Assembly (NCBI GenBank): GCA_964615935.1
Contig: CAZTTG010000013.1
Coordinates: forward strand, 1 to 64,000
Direction of reading: 5' to 3'
Length of the DNA stretch: 64,000 nucleotides
DNA from: CAZTTG01 sp964615935
GTDB taxonomy: Bacteria > Planctomycetota > UBA1135 > GCA-002686595
Shown here: positions 25,919 to 35,052 of the stretch, one piece after another
Layout of the letters: every line of letters starts with the position of its first letter
How positions within the stretch are numbered: the first letter of the stretch is position 1
Notes under the pieces: model-generated
Told to the model about the DNA's origin: nothing
Database searches by the model: none
The model's input: only the letters and a program-made list of their open reading frames with translations
Made by a program: the position numbers and the translations under genes

Positions 25919-27463
25919 ATGAAGAAGCCCACCGGATCCCCGCTCTCGCCGCGACGCCTCCTGCTGCCGCTCCTCTCGGTCCTGCTCCTGGCCGCCCCGG
26001 CCGCGGCCACCTGGTCGGTGGTGGCGGTCGACACCCACACCGGCGAGGTGTGCGTGGCCTCGGCCACCTGCCTGAAGGGATTCGACCTGGAGCGCTACCT
26101 CCCGGTCATCCGCGTCGGGGAGGGCGCCGCCGCGGCCCAGTCCTACGTGGACATGAGCGGCAAGAACCGCAAGAAGATCTGGATCATGCTCCAGGCGGGA
26201 ACGCCGCCTCAGAGCATCATCAACCGCCTGGCGTCCTTCGACACGGGCCACCAGACGCGGCAGTACGGCGTGGTGAACATGCTGCACGACCCGGCCACCT
26301 TCACCGGCACCGCGTGCGGCGCGGCCGTGGGCGGGGTGACCGGGATCGACGGCGACGTGCGCTACGCGATCCAGGGCAACGTGCTCACCGGCCCCGAGGT
26401 GGTGCTGGCGGCCGAGGTGGCCCTTCTGCGGGCCGAGGGGGACCTCTCGCAACGGGTCATGGAGGCCATGCGCGCGGCGCGGATGCTGGGCGGAGACGGG
26501 CGTTGCTCCTGCAATGCCGGCGCGCCCACCTCCTGTGGCGTTCCGCCGCCGAGCTTCACCAAGTCCGCCGACGTGGCCTTCATCGTCCTGGCGCGGATGG
26601 GCGACATCGACGGGCTGTGCAACGCCCAGGTGGGCTGCGCCAGCGGCAGCTACTACCTCGACCTGCAGGTCTGGAACGGGGCGTTGTGGCCCGATCCGGT
26701 GGACAAGCTCCAGTTCAAGTACGACGAGTGGCGCGCGAGCCTCGCGGGCCGCCCCGACCACATCCTCTCGCGGGTCCAGCCGAGCGCCGAGCGCCTGCCG
26801 GCCGACGGCATCACCACCATGCGGGTGGGCCTGGTGCTGGTCGACCTCGACGGCGTGCCCCTGAGCGCCGGCGGCGCGGCGGTGACGGTCGAGACCCTGG
26901 ACGGCTCGCCCGGCCACGCCAGCCCGGGGCCGGTGACCGACCACGGCGACGGACGCTACGACTTCGTGCTGACCGCCGGCACCAGCCCGGGGCTGGACAC
27001 CTGGAAGATCACCGTCGACGACGGCGCCGGGCCGGTGGTCCTCTACCCCTACCTCGACGTGGCCGTCGATCCGGCCGCGGAGCTGCACGTGGGCTACGAC
27101 TCGGTGCCCGCCGGCCCGGCCCTCCGGATCCCCTTCGTGATCGACCTGGGGCCGGCCGAGGCGGGCCGGGCCTTCCGGCTCCTCGGCACCGCCGCGGGCA
27201 CCTCGCCGGGGCAGAGCTCGGGCGGCCTCACCCTGCCGCTCAACCCGGGCCCCTTCTTCACCCTGACGCGCACCGCGGCGGGCCCGCCGCTGCTGCCCGG
27301 CGCGGTCGGCACCCTCGACGCCGCGGGGCGAGCCCGGGCCTTCTTTCAGCCCCCCGCCGGCTTCCTGACCGCCTTCGCCGGCCAGCGGCTGGACTGGGCG
27401 GCCATCGTCTGGTCCTCCCCGCCCCGGATCGCGGGGCCCGTGGGCTTCGAGGTCCGGCCCTGA
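25919..27463 (+). CDS. secreted DUF1028 protein
   Basis: A 514-residue protein with a signal peptide ending at about residue 33 (APAAA-TWSVVAVD). After cleavage the DUF1028 domain begins at TWSVVAVDTHTGEVCVASATC, so the new N-terminal residue would be Thr, consistent with the Ntn-hydrolase-like fold of this family. It continues with GVVNMLHDPATFTGTACG and YAIQGNVL to about residue 240. The last ~260 residues hold two beta-sandwich domains, the first resembling an Ig/invasin-like domain (ADGITTMRVGLVLVDLDG). Eight Cys in the middle region suggest disulfides and export. The reaction of DUF1028 proteins is not established. Confidence 0.82.
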   Translation: MKKPTGSPLSPRRLLLPLLSVLLLAAPAAATWSVVAVDTHTGEVCVASATCLKGFDLERYLPVIRVGEGAAAAQSYVDMSGKNRKKIWIMLQAGTPPQSIINRLASFDTGHQTRQYGVVNMLHDPATFTGTACGAAVGGVTGIDGDVRYAIQGNVLTGPEVVLAAEVALLRAEGDLSQRVMEAMRAARMLGGDGRCSCNAGAPTSCGVPPPSFTKSADVAFIVLARMGDIDGLCNAQVGCASGSYYLDLQVWNGALWPDPVDKLQFKYDEWRASLAGRPDHILSRVQPSAERLPADGITTMRVGLVLVDLDGVPLSAGGAAVTVETLDGSPGHASPGPVTDHGDGRYDFVLTAGTSPGLDTWKITVDDGAGPVVLYPYLDVAVDPAAELHVGYDSVPAGPALRIPFVIDLGPAEAGRAFRLLGTAAGTSPGQSSGGLTLPLNPGPFFTLTRTAAGPPLLPGAVGTLDAAGRARAFFQPPAGFLTAFAGQRLDWAAIVWSSPPRIAGPVGFEVRP

Positions 27464-27493
27464 CGGCGGGCCGCCGGGCGCTGCGGCGGTTTC

Positions 27494-27514
27494 GGCGGGG
27501 ATCGGGACCCCGCC
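27494..27514 (+). terminator. possible hairpin terminator
   Basis: A perfect 7-base stem (27494-27500 with 27508-27514) and 7-base loop follows the DUF1028 gene by 30 bases. There is no T run, so Rho-independent activity is doubtful. Confidence 0.3.
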
Positions 27515-27601
27515 TCAAGAGGGCCCGCTCCGGCGGCCGATCCCCCCGATCCCCTCCGTCCGGGCCCGGGGAGAGCTCGGCGGCGGCGGGGCTCTCATTC
27601 C

Positions 27602-30262
27602 ATGGGTCTCTCCCGCAAGCTCCTGCGCCACGTCCTCCTGCCGGTCCTCCTGGCGCTGGTCCTGGTCGGAGTGGCGGTGCACCTGCTCAACCGCTCGGCG
27701 GTCCTGAAGGACGCCCGCTCCCGCCTCGAGCGCTCGGCGCAGATCGCCGTCCAGCTCATCGACCGCAGGCTCGAGCTGATGCATGCCGATCTGGGAGCCC
27801 TCCTGCGGTCGGGGAACCTGGCCGCGATCCTCGAGCGAACCCCTCCGGGCGAGCCCGTACGGCTCGACGCCGAGAGCCAGCGAGCCTGGTCGCGCTTCGT
27901 CGAGGCCAACTCGAGCGCCCTGGCACTGGAGCTCTGGGGCGGGGACGGCCAGCTCCTGGCTCGCTGCGTCCGCGGGGGCCGGAGCGCGGGGCCGGGGCCG
28001 CCCGGAGACGCCTGGCTGGAGGGGGTCCGGGAGTGGGGGTCGCAGTTCTCGTTCGAGCAGGGCGCGCGGGTCCGGCTGGGCCTGGCCGTCCCCGGCGGCC
28101 GCGGCACCTGCGCCGCCCTGGCCTTCGACCTGGGGACGGCGGTGAGGCCGGCCCTCGTCGTGGCCCTGCGCGAGCACCCGGGGCTCTCCTTCGTCCTGCG
28201 GGATCGCGTCGGAGCCAGCCGCCTGGCGGGCGGCGCGGATCCCCCCGAAGAGCGGGGCATCGAGGTGGCCCGCGAGCTCGCCGCCGTTCCCGCGGCCCTC
28301 GAGCTCGCCCAGCCCGCGGGGCTCGAGCTCGAGCGCTACCTGAGCTACGAGCGCGGCATCCTGCTCTCGCTGGGCGTGGTCCTGATAGCCCTCTGCGTCA
28401 CCCTGTGGATCGGCCTGCACCGCGTCGTGCTCCGCCCGGTCGAGCGCATCATGGGAGCGGTCTCGGCCTTCGATCGCGGGCTGCCCGTGCCCGAGCCGGA
28501 CGAACCGGTGACCGACGAGCTGGGGGCCCTCGATCGGACCCTGCGCCTGGCGATCTGCGGCTACCAGCGCTCCAGCGCCGGGCTGCACGAGCTGAACGAG
28601 TCCCTGCAGGCCCGGGTGGGCGAGCGCACCGGCCGCCTGAGGCGCTACGCCGCCGAGCTGCGCCGCGCGCGCGACGACGCGCAGGCGGCCAGCCAGGCCA
28701 AGAGCGACTTCCTGGCCAGCATGAGCCACGAGATCCGCACCCCCCTCAACGGGGTGATCGGGATGACGAGACTCCTGCTCGACACCGAGCTGGACGCGGA
28801 GCAGCGCGAGTACGCGACCACCGTGGGCGGCTCGGGAGAGGCGCTGCTCACCATCATCAACGACATCCTGGACTTCTCCAAGATCGAGGCCGGCCGCCTC
28901 GAGCTGGGGGCGGTCGAGTTCGATCCGCGCGACACCCTGGGCGAGGTGGGCGAGCTCATGGCCGAGTCCGCCCAGGCCAAGGGGCTGGAGCTCGTGTGCG
29001 AGGCCCTCCCGGACGTTCCCCGGCGCGTGCTCGGCGATCCCGGCCGCCTGCGCCAGGTGCTCCTGAACCTCCTGAGCAACGCGGTGAAGTTCACCGAGCG
29101 CGGCGAGGTCCACGTGCGGGTGGGCGCGGAGCGCGACGCGGGGGGGGAGACCACCCTGCTGTTCGAGGTCCGCGACAGCGGGATCGGCATCCCCCCCGAG
29201 GCCCAGGCGCGCATCTTCGACTCCTTCACGCAGGCCGACGAGTCGACCAGCCGGCGCTTCGGGGGGACCGGGCTGGGCCTGGCGATCTGCCGCCGCATCG
29301 TCGACATGATGGGCGGGCGCATCGGCGTGAGCAGTCGGCCGGGTGAGGGGAGCACCTTCCTCTTCACCGCGCGCCTCCCCGAGCCCGCCGGCCAGCCGAT
29401 CGGCGAGACCCCGACCCTGCCCGATCGCTGGCGGATCCTGGCCGTGGACGACCACACCCTGGCGCGAGCGGTCCTCCTGGACCAGCTCTCGGGCCTGGGC
29501 CTGGACGCGACCGGCGTGGACGGGCGGCGGGCGGCGCTCGCGCGGCTCGCCGAGTCGGCGAGGGGAGCCGAGGCCTTCGACCTGGTGGTGGTCGACGCGG
29601 ACATCCCCGGAGGCGGGGCCCTGGCGCTGGCGCGAGCGATGGCCGCCGAGCCGGCCCTGGCGCGGATCCCGGTGGTGCTCCTGACCCCGGTGGCGCAGCT
29701 GGGCATGCTCGGGGAGGGCGCGCCCGCGCAGGTCCGCGGACGGGTGGCCAAGCCGACGCGCGAATCCACCCTGCGCTCGGTCCTGGCGCGGGTCCTCGCC
29801 GGGGAGGAGGGGGAGGACGCCCCGCCCGCGCCCCTGCCGGCCCGCGCCGCACAAGAGCCCCACGAGCACCGCGGGGTGCGCATCCTGGTGGCCGAGGACA
29901 ACCCGGTGAACCAGCGCCTGGTCGTGCGCCAGCTCGAGAAGCTCGGGCACCAGGCGCGGGTGGTGGCCACCGGCTTCGAGGTCATCGAGGAGGTGGCGCG
30001 GGAGGGCTCCTGCTCCTACGACCTGGTGCTGATGGACTGCATGATGCCGGGCATGGACGGCCTGGAGGCCACCCGCCGCATCCGGGCGATGGAGGGCGAG
30101 GTGGCCCGCATCCCGATCGTGGCCATGACCGCCAACGCCATGAGCGGGGACCGCGAGCGCTGCCTGGAGGCGGGCATGGACGACTACGTCTCCAAGCCCT
30201 TCCGCGTCGAGGAGCTGGCCGCGGCCGTGCTCCGCTGGGGAGCCAGGGCGCAGGCGGACTGA
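27602..30262 (+). CDS. hybrid sensor histidine kinase with two receiver domains
   Basis: An 886-residue membrane sensor. Helix 1 is at about 10-28 and helix 2 at about 252-272, flanking a ~220-residue extracytoplasmic sensor; a HAMP-like segment and coiled coil follow. HisKA carries SHEIRTP with His376; HATPase has the N box with Asn494, DSGIGI at 525-530 and GGTGLGL at 554-560. Receiver 1 (about 611-732) keeps Asp665 and Lys717 but has an unusual VVVDADIPGGG core. Receiver 2 (about 760-880) is canonical with Asp812 in LMDCMMPGMDG. No DNA-binding domain or partner regulator lies nearby. A hairpin with arms GAGAGC and GCTCTC lies just before the ATG and could mask the ribosome site. Confidence 0.92.
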   Translation: MGLSRKLLRHVLLPVLLALVLVGVAVHLLNRSAVLKDARSRLERSAQIAVQLIDRRLELMHADLGALLRSGNLAAILERTPPGEPVRLDAESQRAWSRFVEANSSALALELWGGDGQLLARCVRGGRSAGPGPPGDAWLEGVREWGSQFSFEQGARVRLGLAVPGGRGTCAALAFDLGTAVRPALVVALREHPGLSFVLRDRVGASRLAGGADPPEERGIEVARELAAVPAALELAQPAGLELERYLSYERGILLSLGVVLIALCVTLWIGLHRVVLRPVERIMGAVSAFDRGLPVPEPDEPVTDELGALDRTLRLAICGYQRSSAGLHELNESLQARVGERTGRLRRYAAELRRARDDAQAASQAKSDFLASMSHEIRTPLNGVIGMTRLLLDTELDAEQREYATTVGGSGEALLTIINDILDFSKIEAGRLELGAVEFDPRDTLGEVGELMAESAQAKGLELVCEALPDVPRRVLGDPGRLRQVLLNLLSNAVKFTERGEVHVRVGAERDAGGETTLLFEVRDSGIGIPPEAQARIFDSFTQADESTSRRFGGTGLGLAICRRIVDMMGGRIGVSSRPGEGSTFLFTARLPEPAGQPIGETPTLPDRWRILAVDDHTLARAVLLDQLSGLGLDATGVDGRRAALARLAESARGAEAFDLVVVDADIPGGGALALARAMAAEPALARIPVVLLTPVAQLGMLGEGAPAQVRGRVAKPTRESTLRSVLARVLAGEEGEDAPPAPLPARAAQEPHEHRGVRILVAEDNPVNQRLVVRQLEKLGHQARVVATGFEVIEEVAREGSCSYDLVLMDCMMPGMDGLEATRRIRAMEGEVARIPIVAMTANAMSGDRERCLEAGMDDYVSKPFRVEELAAAVLRWGARAQAD

Positions 30263-30272
30263 CTCGCGGCCC

Positions 30273-30288
30273 GTCTCCTCGAGGAGAC
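30273..30288. terminator. palindrome between convergent genes
   Basis: A 16-base perfect palindrome (arms 30273-30280 and 30281-30288) sits in the 52-base gap between the histidine kinase and the convergent FadJ-like gene. It could serve as a two-way terminator, but has no loop of its own and no T run. Confidence 0.3.
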
Positions 30289-30314
30289 CGAGGGCACGAT
30301 CCACGGGACGCGCG

Positions 30315-32504
30315 TCACGCCCCGCGGAGCCGCCCCCCCGAGCCGGCGAGCCGCTGCAGCAGCTCCGTCGGCCGGAAGCGCTCGGGACCGCCGGGGCGGC
30401 GGGCCACGTGGGGCCGGGCGGCCAGCTCCTCGAGGCGCCGGACCAGGTCCTTCGCCCCCAGGGAGTCCGCGTGGCTCAGGATGCCGCCCCGGAAGGGGGG
30501 GAAGCCCATGCCGAGGACGGAGGCCAGGTCGAGCTGGCCCGCGCCGCGCACCACCTCCTCCTCCAGGCAGCGCGCCGCCTCGGCCAGCATGGCCAGGATC
30601 ATGCGATCGATCACCTCGCGGTCGTCGAGCTGCGCACCCACCTCGCCGGAGCGGGGCAGAAAGGAGGCCAGGTCCTCGCGCAGGCGCCTCTTCCTGCCGC
30701 TGCCCTCGTAGAAGCCGCGTCCGTTCTTCTTGCCCAGGAAGCCGGCCTCGATCATCCGCTCGAGGAACTCCTGCGGTCGCATGCGCTCGCCGTGGGCCTC
30801 GTGGAGGGAGCGGGCGGCGTGGGCGGCCACGTCGAAGCCGATCTCGTCCAGGAGCTCCAGCGGCCCCATGTGCATGCCGAAGCGCAGGGCCAGCTCGTCG
30901 ATGCGCGAGGGGGGAACGTCCTCGGCCAGGAGACAGCCGGCCTCGTCCAGGTAGGGGCCCAGGAGCCGGTTCACCAGGAAGCCCGGCGCGTCCCGCACGA
31001 TCACCGGGGTCTTGCCCAGGTCCAGGGCGAAGCGCGCCGCGCGGGCCACGACCTCCTCGGAGGTGGCGGGACCGGGGACGATCTCGACCAGGGGCATCCG
31101 GGCTACCGGGTTGAAGAAGTGGATGCCGACCACCCGCGAGGGATCGGGGAGATCCTCGGAGATAGCGCCCACCGAGAGGGAGGAGGTGTTGGTGGCGATC
31201 ACCGCCTGCGGCGGCAGGAGCTCGGCCAGGCGGGCGAGGACCCGGCGCTTGACCTCGAGCTCCTCGACGATCGCCTCGAGCAGGAGCTCGCAGCGCGCGA
31301 AGCCGACGACCTCGCGGGTCGCCACCAGCCGGTCCCGCGCCGCATCGGCCTCGTGGCGCTGGACGCGCCGCCGCTTCAGGCGCTCGGACTGGCGCTCGCG
31401 GTGCCGGAGGACGGCCTCGTCGAGCGCCCGCTGCTCCAGGTCGGCCAGGCGCGCCTCCATTCCCCGCTCGGCGGCCAGGCCGGCGATGGCCCCGCCCGTC
31501 ACGCCGCCGCCCACCACGCCGACGCGCGCGAAGCCCCGGGCGCGCTCGCCGTCCTCGAGGCGGTCGGCCTTCCTGGCCTCCTCGGAGAGCCGGAAGATCG
31601 AGACCAGGTGCTTGCACTCCGGCGAGACCGCCAGCTCGCCCAGCGCGCGGGCCTCCTCGGCCAGGCCGCGCTTCAGGGGCCTCGTGGGCGCGGCGCAGAC
31701 GAGCTCCAGCGCGCGCTCGGGGGCCGGGTAGCGCCCCCGGGTCCTCGCCCGCAGGGCCTTGCCCGCGCTCCGGCGGATGAGGGCGATGGCCAGGGGATTG
31801 CGGTCCACCAGCCAGGCCGCCCGCCCGCGGGAGTGCGCCCGCGCCCGCGCGCGCCTCATGGCGATATCGCAGGCCACGCGCAGCAGGTACTCGGGCGGGG
31901 TGATGCGGTCGATCAGGCCGCGCCGCCTCGCCGGGATGGGCGCCAGAAGCCGCCCGGAGAGGATCGCGTCCAGGGCCCGGGGAACCCCGATCCGCCGCGG
32001 AAGCCGCTGGCACCCCCCCCAGCCGGGCAGGATGCCGAGCCGGGTCTCGGGCAGGCCGATCCTGGTGCTCGGGTGGTCGGCGGCCACGATGAGGTCGCAG
32101 GCCAGGCAGATCTCGTAGGCCCCGCCGGGCACGGGGCCGCCGACGGCGGCCACGGTCCGCGCCGGGAGGCGGGCGAGGCGCTCGAAGACCTCCTGCCCGA
32201 CCGCCGCCAGGGCGCGGCCGAGCTCGGGATCGGCGATCGCGGCCAGGGCGTCGATGTCGGCCCCCGCGGAGAAGGAGGTTGGCTCGCGCCCGGTGAGGAC
32301 CACGCCGCGAAGGCCGCCGTCGGCCTCGAGCTCGCCCAGGGCCGCGTCCAGGTCGGCGAGCAGCGGCTGGTCGAAGACGGCCATCCTGCGGTGGGGCGGG
32401 TCGAGCACCACCACCGCCAGGCCCGCCTCGGGGCGGTCCACCCGGACGCAGGCCCCCGGCTCGGGGGCGCCCTCGGGCCTCTCGAAGCTCGAGAGGTCGG
32501 TCAT
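30315..32504 (-). CDS. FadJ/FadB-like enoyl-CoA hydratase/3-hydroxyacyl-CoA dehydrogenase
   Basis: A 729-residue fused beta-oxidation enzyme. The crotonase half keeps both catalytic Glu (131 in GGAYEICLACD, 153 in LPETRLGILPG), and the SAGADI oxyanion segment is at 79-84. A linker ECKHLVSIFRLSEEARK leads to the dehydrogenase half, with NAD loop GGGVTGG at 332-338, NTSSLSVG, catalytic His462 in HFFNPVARM and a C-terminal domain. It hydrates 2-enoyl-CoA and oxidises (S)-3-hydroxyacyl-CoA. No thiolase gene is adjacent. The ATG at 32504 has GGAGAGG eight bases upstream. A terminator-like hairpin precedes it, so it is probably its own transcript. Confidence 0.9.
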   Translation of the reverse strand: MTDLSSFERPEGAPEPGACVRVDRPEAGLAVVVLDPPHRRMAVFDQPLLADLDAALGELEADGGLRGVVLTGREPTSFSAGADIDALAAIADPELGRALAAVGQEVFERLARLPARTVAAVGGPVPGGAYEICLACDLIVAADHPSTRIGLPETRLGILPGWGGCQRLPRRIGVPRALDAILSGRLLAPIPARRRGLIDRITPPEYLLRVACDIAMRRARARAHSRGRAAWLVDRNPLAIALIRRSAGKALRARTRGRYPAPERALELVCAAPTRPLKRGLAEEARALGELAVSPECKHLVSIFRLSEEARKADRLEDGERARGFARVGVVGGGVTGGAIAGLAAERGMEARLADLEQRALDEAVLRHRERQSERLKRRRVQRHEADAARDRLVATREVVGFARCELLLEAIVEELEVKRRVLARLAELLPPQAVIATNTSSLSVGAISEDLPDPSRVVGIHFFNPVARMPLVEIVPGPATSEEVVARAARFALDLGKTPVIVRDAPGFLVNRLLGPYLDEAGCLLAEDVPPSRIDELALRFGMHMGPLELLDEIGFDVAAHAARSLHEAHGERMRPQEFLERMIEAGFLGKKNGRGFYEGSGRKRRLREDLASFLPRSGEVGAQLDDREVIDRMILAMLAEAARCLEEEVVRGAGQLDLASVLGMGFPPFRGGILSHADSLGAKDLVRRLEELAARPHVARRPGGPERFRPTELLQRLAGSGGRLRGA

Positions 32505-32544
32505 CGTCCCATCCTCTCCAGCACCGCGGCTGGATTCACACCTT

Positions 32545-32564
32545 AAACCGCGCGGCGCGGCTTT
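32545..32564 (-). terminator. rho-independent-like terminator
   Basis: Read on the minus strand, A-rich flank, a 5-base GC stem (CCGCG/CGCGG, loop of 3) and TTT follow in order, extended by pairing of the AAA and TTT flanks. It lies about 80 bases after the PaaK-like gene and before the FadJ-like gene, so it would separate the two. Confidence 0.4.
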
Positions 32565-32644
32565 CGAGGGGGGGCGGAGATCTCCATCGGCTCGCGGGCC
32601 CGGGCGCGTCGGGCCTCTCGGAGGGGCCGCGCCGGGGGGCCCCG

Positions 32645-33778
32645 TCAGGAGCCGATCCGGCGGATCTCCGGTCCGATCCGCGGGACCGTCCGGCCGCAGC
32701 CCGGGCAGGGCTCGCGGGTGAGGCCGCCGATCGCCAGGTCGCCGGTGCGGTAGCGCAGGAGCGCCGTCCCGTGCCCGGCGATCGCGGTGTGGACGATCTC
32801 GCCGGTCTCTCCCTCGCCCAGCGGCCTTCCGGTCTCGGGGTCGATCACCTCGAGCAGCCCGAGGTCGGGGTAGAGGTGGTACCCGGCCTGGCTCTCCACG
32901 CCCCCCGGGCACTCCGAGTACAGGGCGCGCCCCTCGGCGAAACCATAGAGCGAGAGGAGCGCGGCCTCGGTCGCCCCCTGCGCTCGCAGGCCGTCGCCGA
33001 GGCGCGCGCGCAGCTCGGCCGGTGCGGCCTCGGTCGCGCACAGCGCCGCGCGCACCGGCGAGAGATCCGCACCCGACGTCCGGCAGCGATCCAGGAGCGC
33101 CTCGAGGCCCTCGGGCGTCCCGACCAGGGCGGTGGGGTGCAGCTCCTCGATCAGGCGCAGGTGGCCCTCGGCGTCCAGGAGGCCGAGGCCCCCGGTGGAT
33201 CGCACCATGCGTCCGGAGTGGAGGCCCCCCAGGGCGATGGTCCAGAACTCCAGGCCGGGCCCGAAGGGGAGCAGGTTCAGGACGCGCTCCTCCGCTCCCG
33301 TCAGGCCCGCCACGTCGAAGAGCCGCGCCCCGGCCTCGCCCATCAGCGCGAGGTCGCTGGAGGTGAGCGAGAGGGTCAGGGGATCGCGCGCGCGGCCGGC
33401 GGTCCGGAGCTGGAAGCTCGGGGCGTAGGACAGGCGCAGGACCTCGCGGGCGCGCGAGCCGCCCAGGGCCAGGGCCAGCTTGCGCGCGAAGGGCCAGTGC
33501 TCGCGCGTGGCCCGCGGGCTGGGGGCGAGATCGAAGGCCCGGGGCGGGCAGCCCGCCGCGGCGAGCTGGGCGCGGCTGGTCAGGGGCAGGCGGGCCAGGT
33601 CGGCCTCGCCGCGGAGCTCGCGCGGACCCACCCCTGCCCGGTCGAGGAGGGCGCGGTACCAGGCGGAGAAGGGGTACAGCTCCTCGCGCACCTGGCGGCG
33701 CAACCCGCGCTCCTGGAGGCGGCGCAGGGCGCCCGGGGACATGCGCGAGAGGCGCGACCAGCTCGTCGGGACACCCAT
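32645..33778 (-). CDS. PaaK-like adenylate-forming protein, C-terminally short
   Basis: A 377-residue relative of phenylacetate-CoA ligases. The N-terminal helix ends in YPFSAWYRALLDRAGV, then LPLTSRAQL, the Ser/Thr-rich SLTSSDLALMGEAG, FGPGLEFWTIALGG, LYGFAEG (adenine-side motif) and LLRYRTGDLA (the Asp of the hinge region). It ends 23 residues later with a CPGCGRTVPRIG segment, so the ~95-residue C-terminal domain of PaaK, which closes over the active site for thioester formation, is missing. The protein may only adenylate, or may be a decayed gene. The ATG at 33778 lies 6 bases after a TATTCT hexamer; a GTG sits one codon earlier. Confidence 0.75.
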   Translation of the reverse strand: MGVPTSWSRLSRMSPGALRRLQERGLRRQVREELYPFSAWYRALLDRAGVGPRELRGEADLARLPLTSRAQLAAAGCPPRAFDLAPSPRATREHWPFARKLALALGGSRAREVLRLSYAPSFQLRTAGRARDPLTLSLTSSDLALMGEAGARLFDVAGLTGAEERVLNLLPFGPGLEFWTIALGGLHSGRMVRSTGGLGLLDAEGHLRLIEELHPTALVGTPEGLEALLDRCRTSGADLSPVRAALCATEAAPAELRARLGDGLRAQGATEAALLSLYGFAEGRALYSECPGGVESQAGYHLYPDLGLLEVIDPETGRPLGEGETGEIVHTAIAGHGTALLRYRTGDLAIGGLTREPCPGCGRTVPRIGPEIRRIGS

Positions 33779-33784
33779 CACGGG

Positions 33785-33804
33785 AGAATACCGCCTCGAG
33801 GCGG
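33785..33804 (-). promoter_or_regulatory. TATTCT element abutting a palindrome
   Basis: On the minus strand a perfect 14-base palindrome (33791-33804) is followed at once by TATTCT (33790-33785) and six bases later by the ATG of the PaaK-like gene. The palindrome could be an operator overlapping the promoter or the terminator of the SGNH gene upstream. Confidence 0.35.
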
Positions 33805-33901
33805 CATTCCCTCCCCCGTGGACGATCCGGCTGGGGAACGCTCCAGCCCCCCGATCGAGGTCCGCGGGCGGCCGGGCACGGCTCGAGAGCCGTTGCGCGC
33901 C

Positions 33902-34972
33902 TCAACGGCCGGAGACGTCCAGCGCCTCGAGCACGAGCTCCCGCATGCGCCTTCCAGCCTCGTCATTGCCCTCGGCGTTCCAGTGGCCGTCGTACCTCCA
34001 GTGCAGTCGGCGGCTCCCGTCCGTGATCCGGCGGAAGGCCGGCTCGAGCGAGAGGAGGGGGATCCCCGTGCTCGCGCAGAAGGCCGAGAGCCTCCGGTCG
34101 GGCCCGTCCAGATCCCATTCGCTCGCGCGCATCGCCGGGTAGCAGCGGAGGAGGATCTCGAGCCCGGCCTCCGGCCCCCGGACCCCTTGCGGCGTGGAAG
34201 CCGAGACGATCGCGTATCGGGCTCCCAGGGACGCGCTGAACGCCCGGGTCCGCTCGAGCAGCGCCTCGGTCTCCGACCAGGCCCCCTCCCATTCCCGGTC
34301 GTACTCCGTCGCGTAGACGAGGTAGTCGATCGGGATCTCCGGGCTCTTGCGCGCGCGCCACAGAGCCAGCCGGTGCGAGAGGAGCTGGTTCAGGACCAGC
34401 CCCTCGAACAGGAAGAGGGGCGCGTTCTCGCCGGGCATCTTCAGCCGGTCGGGCCGGAACTGCTGCATTCGCTCGATCTGCTCCATGGCCCGGCTCTGCA
34501 GCGCCTCGTGGTTGTTGCGCACGTCGTTCAGCGGGACGAAGAGCGTGAGGACGAGGTCCGGATCGAGCGAGGCGCCCAGCTGCTCGAGATACTGGAGCTG
34601 GTGCGACTGTCCCAGGCCCGTGCGTCCGATGGAGACGACGTCGAATCGCGAGTCGCTTCGGGCGTTCAGGTGGCTCTCCAGCCGACGTCCCACGGTCTGC
34701 TCGATCGGGACGGAGGCGGCCTCGACGTAGGAGTCGCCGAGCAGCAGGACGCGGCGGGTGTCGGCCCTCTTTCGGCGCGGCTCCGCGTCGTGGAATCCCA
34801 GGCTGTTCTGCGAGCCGTCCGGCACGAACTCGCTCGGGCGCCTGAAGTGGCCATCGACGTAGCTGAAGCCGAGCCGGGTCGGGGGCGTGAGCCGCAGCGC
34901 CACCTCGGCGAGAGCGAGGAACACCGCCGCGCTGGCCGCGGAGACGAGCAGCTTGCGCAAGACGGGTCGCAT
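33902..34972 (-). CDS. membrane-anchored SGNH/GDSL hydrolase
   Basis: From the ATG at 34972 the protein has 356 residues: one N-terminal helix (KLLVSAASAAVFLALAEVAL), then an SGNH fold. Block I is LLLGDSYVEA with the nucleophile Ser, block II is SIGRTGLGQ with the Gly, block III is FVPLNDVRNN with the Asn, and block V is DGHWNAEGN with Asp-x-x-His placed as in this family. Such proteins remove or add acyl groups on exported polysaccharides; the location should be periplasmic. An ATG 66 bases upstream gives an unlikely Arg-rich extension ahead of the helix. Neighbours give no clear partner. Confidence 0.8.
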   Translation of the reverse strand: MRPVLRKLLVSAASAAVFLALAEVALRLTPPTRLGFSYVDGHFRRPSEFVPDGSQNSLGFHDAEPRRKRADTRRVLLLGDSYVEAASVPIEQTVGRRLESHLNARSDSRFDVVSIGRTGLGQSHQLQYLEQLGASLDPDLVLTLFVPLNDVRNNHEALQSRAMEQIERMQQFRPDRLKMPGENAPLFLFEGLVLNQLLSHRLALWRARKSPEIPIDYLVYATEYDREWEGAWSETEALLERTRAFSASLGARYAIVSASTPQGVRGPEAGLEILLRCYPAMRASEWDLDGPDRRLSAFCASTGIPLLSLEPAFRRITDGSRRLHWRYDGHWNAEGNDEAGRRMRELVLEALDVSGR

Positions 34973-35052
34973 CACTCGGGGCCGTGCTCTGTCATCGGGT
35001 GCCTCGCGCCGGCCCTCCTGGAACCGCGCGACCAGCATACCCCGGGGGATCC

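Noticed and set aside
27515..30304. 929-residue minus-strand frame opposite the histidine kinase
   Set aside because: No recognisable motif, Gln/Gly/His-rich composition; the plus-strand frame has all kinase and receiver motifs.
30315..33905. Single 1196-residue gene covering FadJ-like and upstream sequence
   Set aside because: Sequence before the ATG at 32504 is Arg/Pro/Gly noise opposite or within the PaaK-like gene, and a terminator lies between.
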